Source: a bacterium
Lineage (GTDB): Bacteria; UBA9089; CG2-30-40-21; SBAY01
Assembly (NCBI GenBank): GCA_040757115.1
Contig: JBFLYA010000044.1
Location: forward strand, 1 to 23,071
Direction of reading: 5' to 3'
DNA length: 23,071 bases
The notes beneath the pieces are model-generated. The model did not search any database. It worked only from the letters and a program-made list of their open reading frames with translations, and was not told the DNA's origin. Positions 8,728 through 17,900 of this stretch are shown here, in pieces (the first letter of the stretch is position 1; each line of letters opens with the position of its first letter). A program made the translations under genes and the position numbers.

Positions 8728-9369
8728 CTATGGTGTCCTTACACGGAAATCGAGGTAGAATTCATCCTTGTATTCGGGGCCTGCTGGAGTATCCTGTTTT
8801 GGTGTAACCCTTGCCCATAGATCCTGATTATAGTTTACAGGGGAACCATTGACGATTGAAATTGGAGTGTTTGGGAAATTGCCATTGAAGGCAGGTGCAA
8901 GTGTAAACGAACCTGGCTTTGGGTGTCCAGCACCTGGTGTTACCAACGCATAGTATGTTGTGATAGTCGCTCCATCAGATCTCGCTATATGGTCACAACC
9001 TGACGCTGCTATTTCCAGCTGATATGTCGACCCGGGAGCTATTGCCCAGGCCCAGATATTCGTCCACATAATCATATAATCATTTTCACCTGGGATAGAT
9101 TCCCATACCAGGTGGTCATCGTCAATATCTACAATTATGTATGGTTCCTTACCGTAGTAAAAAGCATGGGTCATAGTAGCTGTTACGCGTGTTGATGTGC
9201 CTGCATAAGTAAATTTTGTGTTCACTCCTGTCCCCCAGGCGTAGTCAGTAGCAGGTTTATCAGTCTGCGTAAAATGAGCTGTAGTATCTTCTGCGTTTGC
9301 AGTAGTTGTATATCCGCCGACGATGAGTAACGCGAGTGTAATTAGACTGAGTGTAATTATCTTCTTCAT
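8728..9369 (-). CDS. Small secreted protein of unknown function, copy 1
   Basis: 213 residues with a clear signal peptide (MKKIITLSLITLALLIVGGYTTTANA). The start at 9369 has a strong Shine-Dalgarno (AGGAGGTGA) a few bases upstream. I do not recognise the family. The paralogue at 20175-20831 has the same layout, and roughly half the residues match by eye. Shared blocks are VDIDDDHL, NDYMI-WTNI, SGCDH (the Cys is conserved), TTYYA, GSFTLAPAFNG and YNQDLWAR. The composition, rich in Thr, Tyr, Asp and Gly, suggests a beta-rich extracellular fold. It sits between PorV-like and giant protease genes in both units and has its own terminator, which hints at high expression and a partner or substrate role. 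That role is inference. Confidence 0.85.
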   Translation of the reverse strand: MKKIITLSLITLALLIVGGYTTTANAEDTTAHFTQTDKPATDYAWGTGVNTKFTYAGTSTRVTATMTHAFYYGKEPYIIVDIDDDHLVWESIPGENDYMIMWTNIWAWAIAPGSTYQLEIAASGCDHIARSDGATITTYYALVTPGAGHPKPGSFTLAPAFNGNFPNTPISIVNGSPVNYNQDLWARVTPKQDTPAGPEYKDEFYLDFRVRTP

Positions 9370-9452
9370 CTTTATTCACCTCCTTTCGTTTTTAGATTTT
9401 TATATGTAAACTCTTCCAAAGCATTGTAGGGACTCACCACCTCCTTTTTTGC
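9370..9452 (-). promoter_or_regulatory. Leader with a second upstream Shine-Dalgarno-like motif, conserved between units
   Basis: Besides the proper SD, a second AAAAAAGGAGGTGGTGAG lies about 60 bp upstream (complement of 9434-9450). The same motif lies in the leader of the paralogue (20832-20913). In-frame GTG codons at the motif would read VVSPYNALEEFT... here and VVRYFNAGEELT in the other unit. The SD would be too close to those GTG codons for normal initiation, so a leader peptide is possible but unproven. Confidence 0.4.
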
Positions 9453-9468
9453 TTTTGAAGAAGGAATG

Positions 9469-9542
9469 GGACACAGATTTACACAGATGCACACAGATAA
9501 ATTATTTCCTAAAATTTGTGTTATCCGTGTTTATCCGTGTCC
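9469..9542. repeat. 74-bp palindromic element, GGACACAGAT family
   Basis: GGACACAGAT (9469-9478) pairs with ATCCGTGTCC (9533-9542) with one mismatch. Internal CACAGAT words oppose ATCCGTGT words. It has the same layout as the GGACGCAGAT elements at 10485-10555 and 22137-22207 and is probably a related subfamily. It lies between the small secreted gene and the PorV-like gene. Confidence 0.75.
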
Positions 9543-9557
9543 TAATATTATTTTCTT

Positions 9558-10463
9558 CTAAAACTTTATCCCCATCGACACGCGATTCATCTTTGTTGCT
9601 CCATCCATTTTGCCACTGGCGACATTGGCGAAGTCAGTTCGCAGGCTAAAGCCTGCGGCTATCACCTTAAAGCCAAAGCCATAGGTTAGACCACTTACTT
9701 CCCTCCCTTTATTGAGATAGCCTATTCGGACAGCAAGGATGTTATAGGTGTATTCCAAACCTACATTTGTCCCCAGTTTAGAGTTGTAAAGAGGCTGGTT
9801 CAGGTCTATTGTTCCGGTAAGATTTTCTATGGGACAATATGCTAGCCCTACGCGTAAATTTAGTGGTAGTTCATCACCTTCTATCTTCGTCCCAAGATTC
9901 TCTAAGCAAGCACCTAAGGTTAAATCAGGTAGTTGGGGATAGTAAAGCACGCCTAAATCCAGAGCAAATCCTTTGGCTTTGACCTTCTTTAAATCTCGCT
10001 GAATATACTTTAGATTACCACCGATAGATAGATTATCGGTGTAGGGTCTGGCATAAGCGAAGAGTAAAGCAAATTCATTCGGATTCAGGTTACCGGTAAA
10101 TTGATTTTGGTTATTGCGCGTCTCTATTTCACCCAGGTCTTGATAGATAATCCCACAAGCAAATACGCCTGCTTCATCTTCATCTTCCAATGGCTGGCAA
10201 TAGGTAAGTAATGTGCGGGCAGTATCCTCTCGTTTATCGCCATACATTGCAGAGACCTCTTTTTGTTTCAGGCGTGCTAATCCTGCCGGATTGTAATAAA
10301 TAGAGTCAACACTATCTGCCACAGCACAAAATGCCTCTCCCATTGCAGATGCCCTTGCTCCTACGCCCAGCTTTAAGAAATCAGCGCCGGTATCAGAAGC
10401 CGCCTGACAAATTATGGGAAAAGTTAGTATTGTTAGAATTAACGAAATAGTTTTGTTTAACAT
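9558..10463 (-). CDS. PorV/UPF0164-like outer-membrane barrel protein, copy 1
   Basis: 301 residues. The signal peptide (MLNKTISLILTILTFPIICQAA) is followed by the family hallmark GADFLKLGVGARASAMGEAF...SIYYNPAGLA, then alternating beta-strand segments and a C-terminal Phe as in outer-membrane barrels. In type IX secretion PorV shuttles cargo from the translocon to the attachment complex. A dedicated PorV-like partner for the neighbouring protease is my inference. SD AGGAGGT lies 8 bp before the start. Odd point: near the C-terminus the residues IAAGFSLRT are encoded by a perfect 8-bp-stem palindrome (9640-9657) and replace the shorter YQL stretch of the paralogue. Without a search I cannot separate PorV from PorQ or other UPF0164-type proteins. 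Confidence 0.85.
   Translation of the reverse strand: MLNKTISLILTILTFPIICQAASDTGADFLKLGVGARASAMGEAFCAVADSVDSIYYNPAGLARLKQKEVSAMYGDKREDTARTLLTYCQPLEDEDEAGVFACGIIYQDLGEIETRNNQNQFTGNLNPNEFALLFAYARPYTDNLSIGGNLKYIQRDLKKVKAKGFALDLGVLYYPQLPDLTLGACLENLGTKIEGDELPLNLRVGLAYCPIENLTGTIDLNQPLYNSKLGTNVGLEYTYNILAVRIGYLNKGREVSGLTYGFGFKVIAAGFSLRTDFANVASGKMDGATKMNRVSMGIKF
9640..9657. repeat. Palindromic element CGCAGGCT-AA-AGCCTGCG in frame inside the PorV-like gene 1
   Basis: A perfect 8-bp stem with a 2-nt loop. On the coding strand it reads TAGCCGCAGGCTTTAGCC... but is used in the frame that avoids its TAG. A related copy sits at 21174-21192, at the very end of the paralogous gene, where its TAG is the stop codon. 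Confidence 0.85.
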
Positions 10464-10484
10464 TTTATTTTACCTCCTTTTTTG

Positions 10485-10555
10485 GGACGCAGATTTTCGC
10501 AGATTATTAGGATAATATTTTTTAAAAATCCTGTAAATCCTGTACATCTGCGTCC
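10485..10555. repeat. 71-bp GGACGCAGAT palindromic element
   Basis: GGACGCAGAT (10485-10494) and ATCTGCGTCC (10546-10555) are perfect terminal inverted repeats, with AGGAT/ATCCT pairing inside and an A/T-rich centre. The copy at 22137-22207 appears identical. The element fills the gap between the orphan sorting domain and the PorV-like gene, and its last base abuts the TAG stop of the former. Confidence 0.88.
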
Positions 10556-10896
10556 TATTTTATTACTAATATCTTCTTAGTCCCAACTACACTTCCACCA
10601 ATATGTAATTGATAGAAATAGACGCCTGATGAGACTATATCACCATCATCGTTTCTACCATTCCATAGGGTAGTAATATTTGACCCGGCAAGTTTATCTT
10701 CCTCTAATGTCTTGACTAATTCTCCAGCAATGTTGTAAATCTTAATGACTATATGAGCATTCACGGTTAAATCATACGGAATCTTTGTTTCTTCCTGATT
10801 GGGATTGAATGGATTTGGGTAATTCTGGTAAAGTTTATTGGTAGTTGGTAGTGGAATAAGTGACTGTGCTAAAGTTTTAATGAACCAAAAAAAAAT
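10555..10896 (-). pseudogene. Orphan FlgD/T9SS-type C-terminal sorting domain, copy 1
   Basis: The frame is open for 113 codons from just after a TAA (complement of 10897-10899) to TAG at 10555-10557. It encodes a typical C-terminal sorting domain: LYQNYPNPFNPNQEET, then KIYNIAGELVKTLEE, then DDGDIVSSGVYFYQLHIGG...KKILVIK. It has no signal peptide, no preceding domain and no ATG; the only candidate start (GTG at 10764) would cut the domain in half. The sequence before YPNPFNP (AQSLIPLPTTNK) resembles the linker that joins such domains to a larger secreted protein. I therefore read it as the remnant of a cargo gene whose 5' part was lost, with the divergent nuclease promoter now at its edge. 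The same remnant occurs in unit 2. Confidence 0.75.
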
Positions 10897-10899
10897 TTA

Positions 10900-10928
10900 T
10901 TGACAGAAGGGGTAAAATAATGTAAAAT
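10900..10928 (+). promoter_or_regulatory. Strong sigma70 promoter of the nuclease-like gene
   Basis: TTGACA (10900-10905), 17 bp, TAAAAT (10923-10928). The expected start near 10935 leaves a leader of about 34 nt before the ATG at 10969. An SD-like AGAGGTGA is at 10955-10962. The identical arrangement precedes the third copy (22552-22580). Confidence 0.85.
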
Positions 10929-10968
10929 AATAAATGTTAAAAAATAGAATGTGAAGAGGTGATTAAAA

Positions 10969-11676
10969 ATGACTAAAGCGGAACTTAGGGATGTAGATAG
11001 AAGGATAGAGCGGCTTTTAAAGAGTCAGGAAGAGTTTAGAAAGAGTCAGGAAGAGGAATTTAGAAAGAGTCAGGAGGAATTTAGAAAGGGCAATGAGGAG
11101 CTTAGAGAGGCTCAGAAAAAGACCGATGAGCAACTTAAAAAAACCGATGAAGAATTAAGGGCTATGTTCAAAAAGAGAGAGGAGGAACAAAAGAAAGTTG
11201 ATAAACAAATAGAAAATCTGCTTAAATCCGTAGATGGTGTAACCAAAGGGATAGGAAGAATCCCCGAAGGATTAGCCTTTGCTTCTTTTAAAAGAATATT
11301 CAAAGGATTAGGGATGTCTATTGAATGGACCAATCCAAACCTGAGAAGAAGATGCAATGGAAAAGAGATGGAAATAGACATATTGAGTTTGGTGAAGAAG
11401 GATAACCAGAATTTCATTATCTCTATTGAAGCAAAGGTATATCTAACTATAAAAGATGTTGGTGATCTTTTAGAAGACATTAAGAACTTCTATAACTTTT
11501 TCCCTGAATACAGAGATATTCCTCTTATTGCTGGCTTGGCATTTACAAATTATGCAGAGAATGCAAAAGTATATGCAGAGAAGAAAGGCATTTACCTTCT
11601 CTCTCTATCTGATGACACAATGACCCTTGCCAACAGCAAAGATTTTAACCCAAAGGTATGGGTTTATGGGAATTAG
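10969..11676 (+). CDS. Coiled-coil PD-(D/E)XK nuclease-like protein (DUF3782/COG5493 type)
   Basis: 235 residues. The N-terminal ~85 residues are a charged coiled coil with heptad-like repeats (KSQEEFR, KSQEEEFR, KSQEEFR, KGNEELR). The C-terminal ~140 residues carry the signature of the PD-(D/E)XK fold: Glu100 in a helix, Asp137 (MEIDIL) and Glu154-x-Lys156 (IEAKV). Such proteins are usually annotated only as coiled-coil proteins of unknown function; nuclease activity is inferred from the motif. Cytoplasmic, with no signal peptide. It has its own promoter and SD, is divergent from the orphan sorting domain and converges on the protease gene, so it is probably not part of the secretion operon. 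It repeats with the module three times in this window (two copies partial). Confidence 0.85.
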   Translation: MTKAELRDVDRRIERLLKSQEEFRKSQEEEFRKSQEEFRKGNEELREAQKKTDEQLKKTDEELRAMFKKREEEQKKVDKQIENLLKSVDGVTKGIGRIPEGLAFASFKRIFKGLGMSIEWTNPNLRRRCNGKEMEIDILSLVKKDNQNFIISIEAKVYLTIKDVGDLLEDIKNFYNFFPEYRDIPLIAGLAFTNYAENAKVYAEKKGIYLLSLSDDTMTLANSKDFNPKVWVYGN

Positions 11677-11699
11677 TGAATTAGCGAATTAAAGATTTA

Positions 11700-11917
11700 G
11701 GACGCAGATTTTCGCAGATTATCAGGATTAAAATTAAAATAAATATAATTTTTTCTATCTGTAGTGAGCATCTTTAGATGCGCTCCCCTTTTTAATGCAA
11801 ACTTTCCATGAAACTACATTTCTATCCATGAAACGGGTCTAAAGACCCTCACTACATTTCTATCCATGAAACGGGTCTAAAGACCCTCACTACATTTCCT
11901 TACCTACATTTCCTTAC
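11700..11917. repeat. Half GGACGCAGAT element joined to GTAGTGAG/GGTCTAAAGACC repeats
   Basis: 11700-11755 matches 93-148 of unit 1 and then diverges abruptly. The rest holds a small hairpin (GCATCT-TT-AGATGC near 11769-11782), two 38-bp tandem units (11814-11851 and 11852-11889) each with GGTCTAAAGACC, and two 14-bp units CTACATTTCCTTAC (11890-11903, 11904-11917). GTAGTGAG at 11761-11768 is inverted at 11848-11855 and 11886-11893. The TTA that is the protease stop codon (11914-11916) lies in the last 14-bp unit. Confidence 0.8.
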
Positions 11918-14900
11918 CTGATAATCGCAATCTTGCCTGTCTTCTTCTTCCCATCACCAGTGGTCAACACATAGATGTATACCCCACTATCTATCTTCTT
12001 CCCATAATTATTCCGAACATCCCAAATCCAGGTGGCGCGTTTGCCTTCTTCATCTTTGACTAAACTACCTGAGATGTCGTAGATGCGGATTTGGGTATCT
12101 TCTGGTAACCCTTCAAAAACGATATTTTCATCCCCGCGGCTGGGCTTGAACGGATTCGGATAGACCACAACCCCATCAAAACCCGCCGCTATCCCTTCCC
12201 CAATCAAGATAAATGTCCCAAAATGCGGGACATCGCCATAGACAAAATTATTTCCGACTAAGACCTGTGCATTGGCTACCTCCACCCACCTCGATTCAAT
12301 TGATTCCTCATCCAGAATGTATAATTTCAATGTCTCCTCGGCTACATTCTTGGGTGGCTGATGGTAATAAATTATCATTCTGGTCGTTCGTGTCCCAAAA
12401 TCACCTTCTATCGGTCTCTTATCCCCATCTTTAGCTACTATGCGGATAATGGTGTCAGTTAGCAGACAAAATCCCGGGTTATAATGATTCATCCGCAAAT
12501 TCGCTATCTTAATCTCATCCTCATCCAGACCTGGTTTATCTATCTTTAGGTAATAATCTTTACTTACACTATGAGACTTAATGTCTATCTTCAAGCCTCC
12601 CTCTTCAACCTTTACATTACTTGCGTCATCGTATAACACAGCAAAATCGTTACTTTGAGACTCTATGCTCTCGGCTCTAATACTAATATGGACATCAGGT
12701 GCGGCTCGGTTAGTCTCAATTGTTACCGTGCCTATCTCTATGCCGTTATAGAAGGTGATACGGGCAGGTTTTATCTGACCAAAGTTAGTTGTAAGAGAAC
12801 CAGTGTGGTTGTAATCACTTGCCAGATTGCCATACCTGTCCAGGGCAGTTACTTTAATGCCAAACTTCGTATTGATAATCTGATGGTTAATCGGGTCAAA
12901 GTCAAATCGATTCACTCTACCAGATCTGACAGTTATGCTGGCACTGCCTTGTATCTGTTCTACTCTGCAGGTAAGTATCCCTTCCCCTGACTTTGTCCCG
13001 GCGACAAAAGTCGTGTTTGTGCCAATAACATTGGTCAACTCGCCCAGTTCACTTCCTACTTCCCATTTCCCATTTCCTACCTCTTTCTCATTCCCATATT
13101 TGTCATATCCATAAGCGGTAAATGTGGAAGTCCCGGCTACCTCTACCACCACCTCTTTGGGCAGAATGGTTATCTTTGCCAGTTTTCCTGGCACAATTCG
13201 GATATTAGCCGTGCCAATAACTTCTTCTGCACTTACCTTGATGATGCCTGATGCCGCCTTTGTGCCAGCAGTAAATGTGGTCATTGTGCCGAAAATATTA
13301 CTCAAATTCCCTATCTCATTTCCCACTTCCCATTTCCCATTTTCTACTTCTTTCTCATTCCCATTGCCATCATAGCCTCTGCTGGTGAATAATTGTGATT
13401 CATCAGGCATCAATGTTACACTTTCTGGCATAACCTCAATCAAGGAAAGACTGCCAGCCTGAACTAAAAATGGATTGCTTGTGCCTGTTTTTCCCTGGTA
13501 TCCTGCCGTAATCGCGCTCGTGCCTGTTCTGGTAATAGAGCCGATGCCAGCCCAGATACCTGCCACAAAGCTGGTGGTTAGCTTCGGATTTAAGCTCAGC
13601 GAGGTATCCTCTAACTGGACTTTATCACTAAAGTTAAGCATAGTGTTACCGTAAGAATCTTGTGCCATAATGGTGATGGGAAAAGGAATGCCCGCAAGAC
13701 AATTGCTAATAGTCCCAATCAGAAAATGGTCAAGGCGGTTATGGCTAACTAAAAAGGGATTACTTGTGCCTGTTTTTTCTTGGTAACCTGCCGTAATCGC
13801 GGTCGTGCCTGCTCTGGTGATAGAGCCAATGCCATCCCAGATACCTGCCACAAAGTTGGTGGTTAACTTTGGATTCAAGCTCAGCGAGGTATCCTCTAAC
13901 TGGACTTTATCACTAAAGTTAAGCATCGTGTTACCGTAAGAATCTTGTGCCATAATGGTTATGGGAAAAGGAACGCCTGCAACACAATTGCTAATAGTCC
14001 CAATCAGGAAATGGGCAAGGCTGTTATGGCTAACTAAAAAGGGATTGCTTGTGCCTGTTTTACCTTGATAGCCTGCCATAATCGCAGTAGTGCCTGCTCT
14101 GGTAATAGAGCCAATGCCATCCCAGATACCTGCCATAAAGTTGGTGGTTAGCTTTGGATTCAATGTCAGGCTGGTATCTTCCAATTGCACCTTATCGGTA
14201 AAGCTGGTTACCGTATTGTTGTAGGTATCTTTTGCAGTGATGACAACAGAGAAGTCTATCCCGGCAGTTTGATTGGTGATAGTGCCGATTAAGAAATGGT
14301 CGAGGCTACTGGGGATGATAAAGAAGGGATTGCTTGTGCCTGTTTTACCCTGGTAACTTGCCGTAATCGCGCTCGTGCCTGCTCTGGTGATACTAACTGT
14401 ACCATCCCAGATGCCCAGGCTAAAGTTTGTGGTTTTAGGCGGACTAATGGTGCGGCTGGTATCAGTTAGTGTGGCGGATGAGTTAAACATATCAGCGATA
14501 TTTCTCCAGCGGTCATAGGCATTGATGCTGACTGGGAAACTAATACCTGCGGTTTGAGTAGTTATGCTGCTAATGACAAAATACTCTACTTCACCCCCAC
14601 AGACCCAGAAGGTGTTACTTGTACCTCGAATATCCCCATAAATAACAGTAATACTGGTAGTGCCTCTTACGGTGATAGAGCCAGATCCATTCCACATACC
14701 ATCTATAAATGAAGTAGTCTGAGTAGGTTTAAGGCTGTTACTCAAGTCAATTAGAGTTACTGTCCTGGTAAAAGGAATAGGATTTTCGTAGGCATCTCTG
14801 GCGGTGATTTTAATCGGGAAATTCATCCCCGCAGTCTGGGTAGCAATAGTATCAAAGGTGAACATTGCTAATTCGCCAGAACTGGTAGTAATAGTGCCGG

Positions 14901-17900
14901 AGATAGCAGGTGGTAGAGTAGATAGGAGTTTTATCCTAACTTTATCGTTGGCATTAGGTGAAACCCAGTAGGTAATAGTGGCTATCTGACCGGTATTGGT
15001 AGTCGTAGTAGTGGTGGCGGATAGTGTTCCTGCTTTACCAGAAAGCACCACTACCTCTAAATTACAACTAATCCCTGCAGACCCAACCGCATTACCATAA
15101 ACATCGCTTAATTGGGCAGTGATGCTTACTGAACCACCCGCCAGGATGTAAACAGGATTTTCAGGATAGACGAGGAACTTAAATGGCTCGCCTGGCTGGA
15201 CATAAAATGGATTGCTTGTGCCTGTCTTACTCTGGTAACCTGCCGTAATTGCGGTTGTGCCTGCTCTGGTGATGCTAACTGTGCCATCCCAGATGCCACC
15301 AGTGAAGTTAGAGGTGATAGTAGGTTGGATGGTTTGAGAAAGGTCAGAGAGTCCAACTTTATCTTTGAAATTTAGCACTACATCACCAAATTCATCATAA
15401 GCAGTCATCTTTATTTGAAATCCTGTCCCTGCTATTTGGGGAGAGGAAATTGTGCCAAACAGGAAATATTCTACGCCAGTGATATAGAAGGACGCCCTTG
15501 CCTCATATCCTGAAATAAGTCCATAGGCAGTAATGGTTATCGTGCCAAATCCCTGGTCATTAACGGTAAAGGTAGTAGTAAAAGAACCGCCAACACAGGT
15601 AGATAGAGCAATAGTGGTAGTATTGCCAAATTCTATGCGAATGGTTTCTGTCGGGTAGAAATTGCACCCGCTAATAGTGACCTGCTTACCTACTACACCT
15701 CTTGTAGGTGAAACCAGGATAATCATCGCCGGTGAGAGTGTTGTCGCAAAGGTGATATTGGAAAGTGGGGAGAGATTGAAATCATCATCCCTGGCGCGAA
15801 TACAGAAGTAGTAGGTGGTAGTTGGGCAGAGGTTAGGGACGGTAAAAGATTCAGGAGAGCCAGCATCTTTGGGAACAATAGTGGATGTAGCTTTATTAGT
15901 CAAGTGCCAGTTTTGTGGGGTAATGGTGAAGGTAGCGCAGCGGATGTAGTAGCAGGTAGAAGAGCCTTTATCTTTGTCATCACCAGGTGCAGTCCAGGTT
16001 AAGGAAATAGAGGTAGGTTTGGGATTAAGAGCCTTAAGGTCAGTTATGCGAGAAGGGGGAACAATATCTGTATTATAGCAATTAGTCCGCCTTATGTCGT
16101 GATTTGCCATCGGCCATTCCAACGCACCCTTTTCACATTTACCTTCATAGTCCCAGATGTAGACTTTAGGTATTGCCCAGGCAATATGCATAAATTCTTC
16201 ACCTGCACAAATTACCTCTACATCCCCATCTAAATCAATATCGGCGATGACAAGAGGTGAAGTTCTTCTATCCTCTGGTTTCATAAGTAGATTTAACTTC
16301 TGCGTCCCATCGTTATTCCAGATAGTTATAGTGCCCTTTTTCATATAATATATACTTTCTATAACCTCAAACTGATTATCATTATCCATATCTGAGATTA
16401 ATGGATGAGATGGACCTCTTTGACTACCCGCTTTAGGCCAACCAGTTACATTACTCCCATCATGATTTAAGACATACAGGTAGTTACAAGTATCAATAAT
16501 CACCTCCATATCTCCATTATTATCGATATCTCCAAGAATAACTGAGTATGAGACATTGTAATCATTACCTCCTACTTGTTTTGGATAACCAAATACATCA
16601 CTACCATCGTAATTTAAGGCGTATAAAAATATCTTTGGTGACTGGTATGAGGCAATGATAATCTCTAACTCATCGTCACTATCAATATTTCCAACAGCAA
16701 ATACATCAGGAAAACCATCTGGATAGGGTATAGTTTTGGGCCATTGACCCGGAGCTAATTCACCATCACTTTGTAAAACATAGACCTTACCTTCTGTTGA
16801 GAAGGCTATAATCTCATGATTTCCATCTTTATCAATATCAGCAATAATAGGGTGATAGCCACCTTGTAGATTTATCTCTTTAGGCCAATCCCCATCTACT
16901 AATGTTCCGTTATGATGCCAGGTATAGAGCTTATCGTTCATCTCCACCACAATCTCAAGGTCTCCATCATTATCTATATCACCTATGGCAGGTGAGTTTG
17001 AATTCGTCCCCTCCTTAGGAAAACCAGGTACATTGCTACCATCATGATTCAGGACATAAAACCTTTTTCTACCACTTATGATAATCTCCAACTTATTATC
17101 ATTATCCATATCAGCTAAGATAGGTGTCCCTGCTATATCACCATTTTCTTCTACTGTTATTAGTTTAGGCCAGTTATCTACAAAGTCACCATTATGATGC
17201 CAGATATATAGATAATTCCCAGTAACTGCACTTACGACCTCTAAATCCCCATCACCATCTATATCTCCCACTGCTGGTGATACTTGTATCCTAAATGAAA
17301 GAGGTTGAGGTATTTTAGTCCAGCCCTGCTGATAGATATTCACCTCTATTGATTTATATGCAGTATTGTTAATAGTCTCTGCCTCTGGAATAGTATCATA
17401 AGGGTCTATGACTACATAAATCTTATACTCACCTATTGGTAAATCAGGAATCCAGTTTATCTCTGTTGTTTCTCTTCCTTTAGCATAAATTGTAGTTATT
17501 GTCTTAGACCCTATCTCTACACCATTTACTGGGTCTCCAAGGAAGAATTTAATCAATACATCTGCTGCATCTGTATCACCAAGATTATGAATAATGGCAG
17601 AGATTTTTGTTTTTTCATTTGGTCGTGGGAAGTTAGGATTAAAATTAATATCAATTGGTTCAATCTCTAATTCTGGCTTATTTTGTTCTAATCCTGCCCT
17701 TGAAATAGTCAATGCTGGGTCTCCTAACATATTCCATTCATGCTGCCAGAGGTAATTATATGAATTAAGTGTTAATTCACCGAGAGAGAAACTGTTATAA
17801 CTATACTCTGCCATAAATTGATATGCCTTTATAGGATAAATAATACCATCAGTTGTTCCTGCAGATGCTCCCCAATAAGCAATAGCACCACCATTTTCTT

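Noticed and set aside
11112-11480. Open frame on the minus strand opposite the nuclease-like gene
   Set aside because: It is a shadow of the coiled-coil/nuclease reading frame, repeated in the third copy only because the DNA is repeated. It has no SD, and the plus-strand product carries clear motifs.
11814-11889. 38-bp repeats as a possible CRISPR array
   Set aside because: The two units are directly adjacent with no spacers and contain GGTCTAAAGACC; no cas genes are present.
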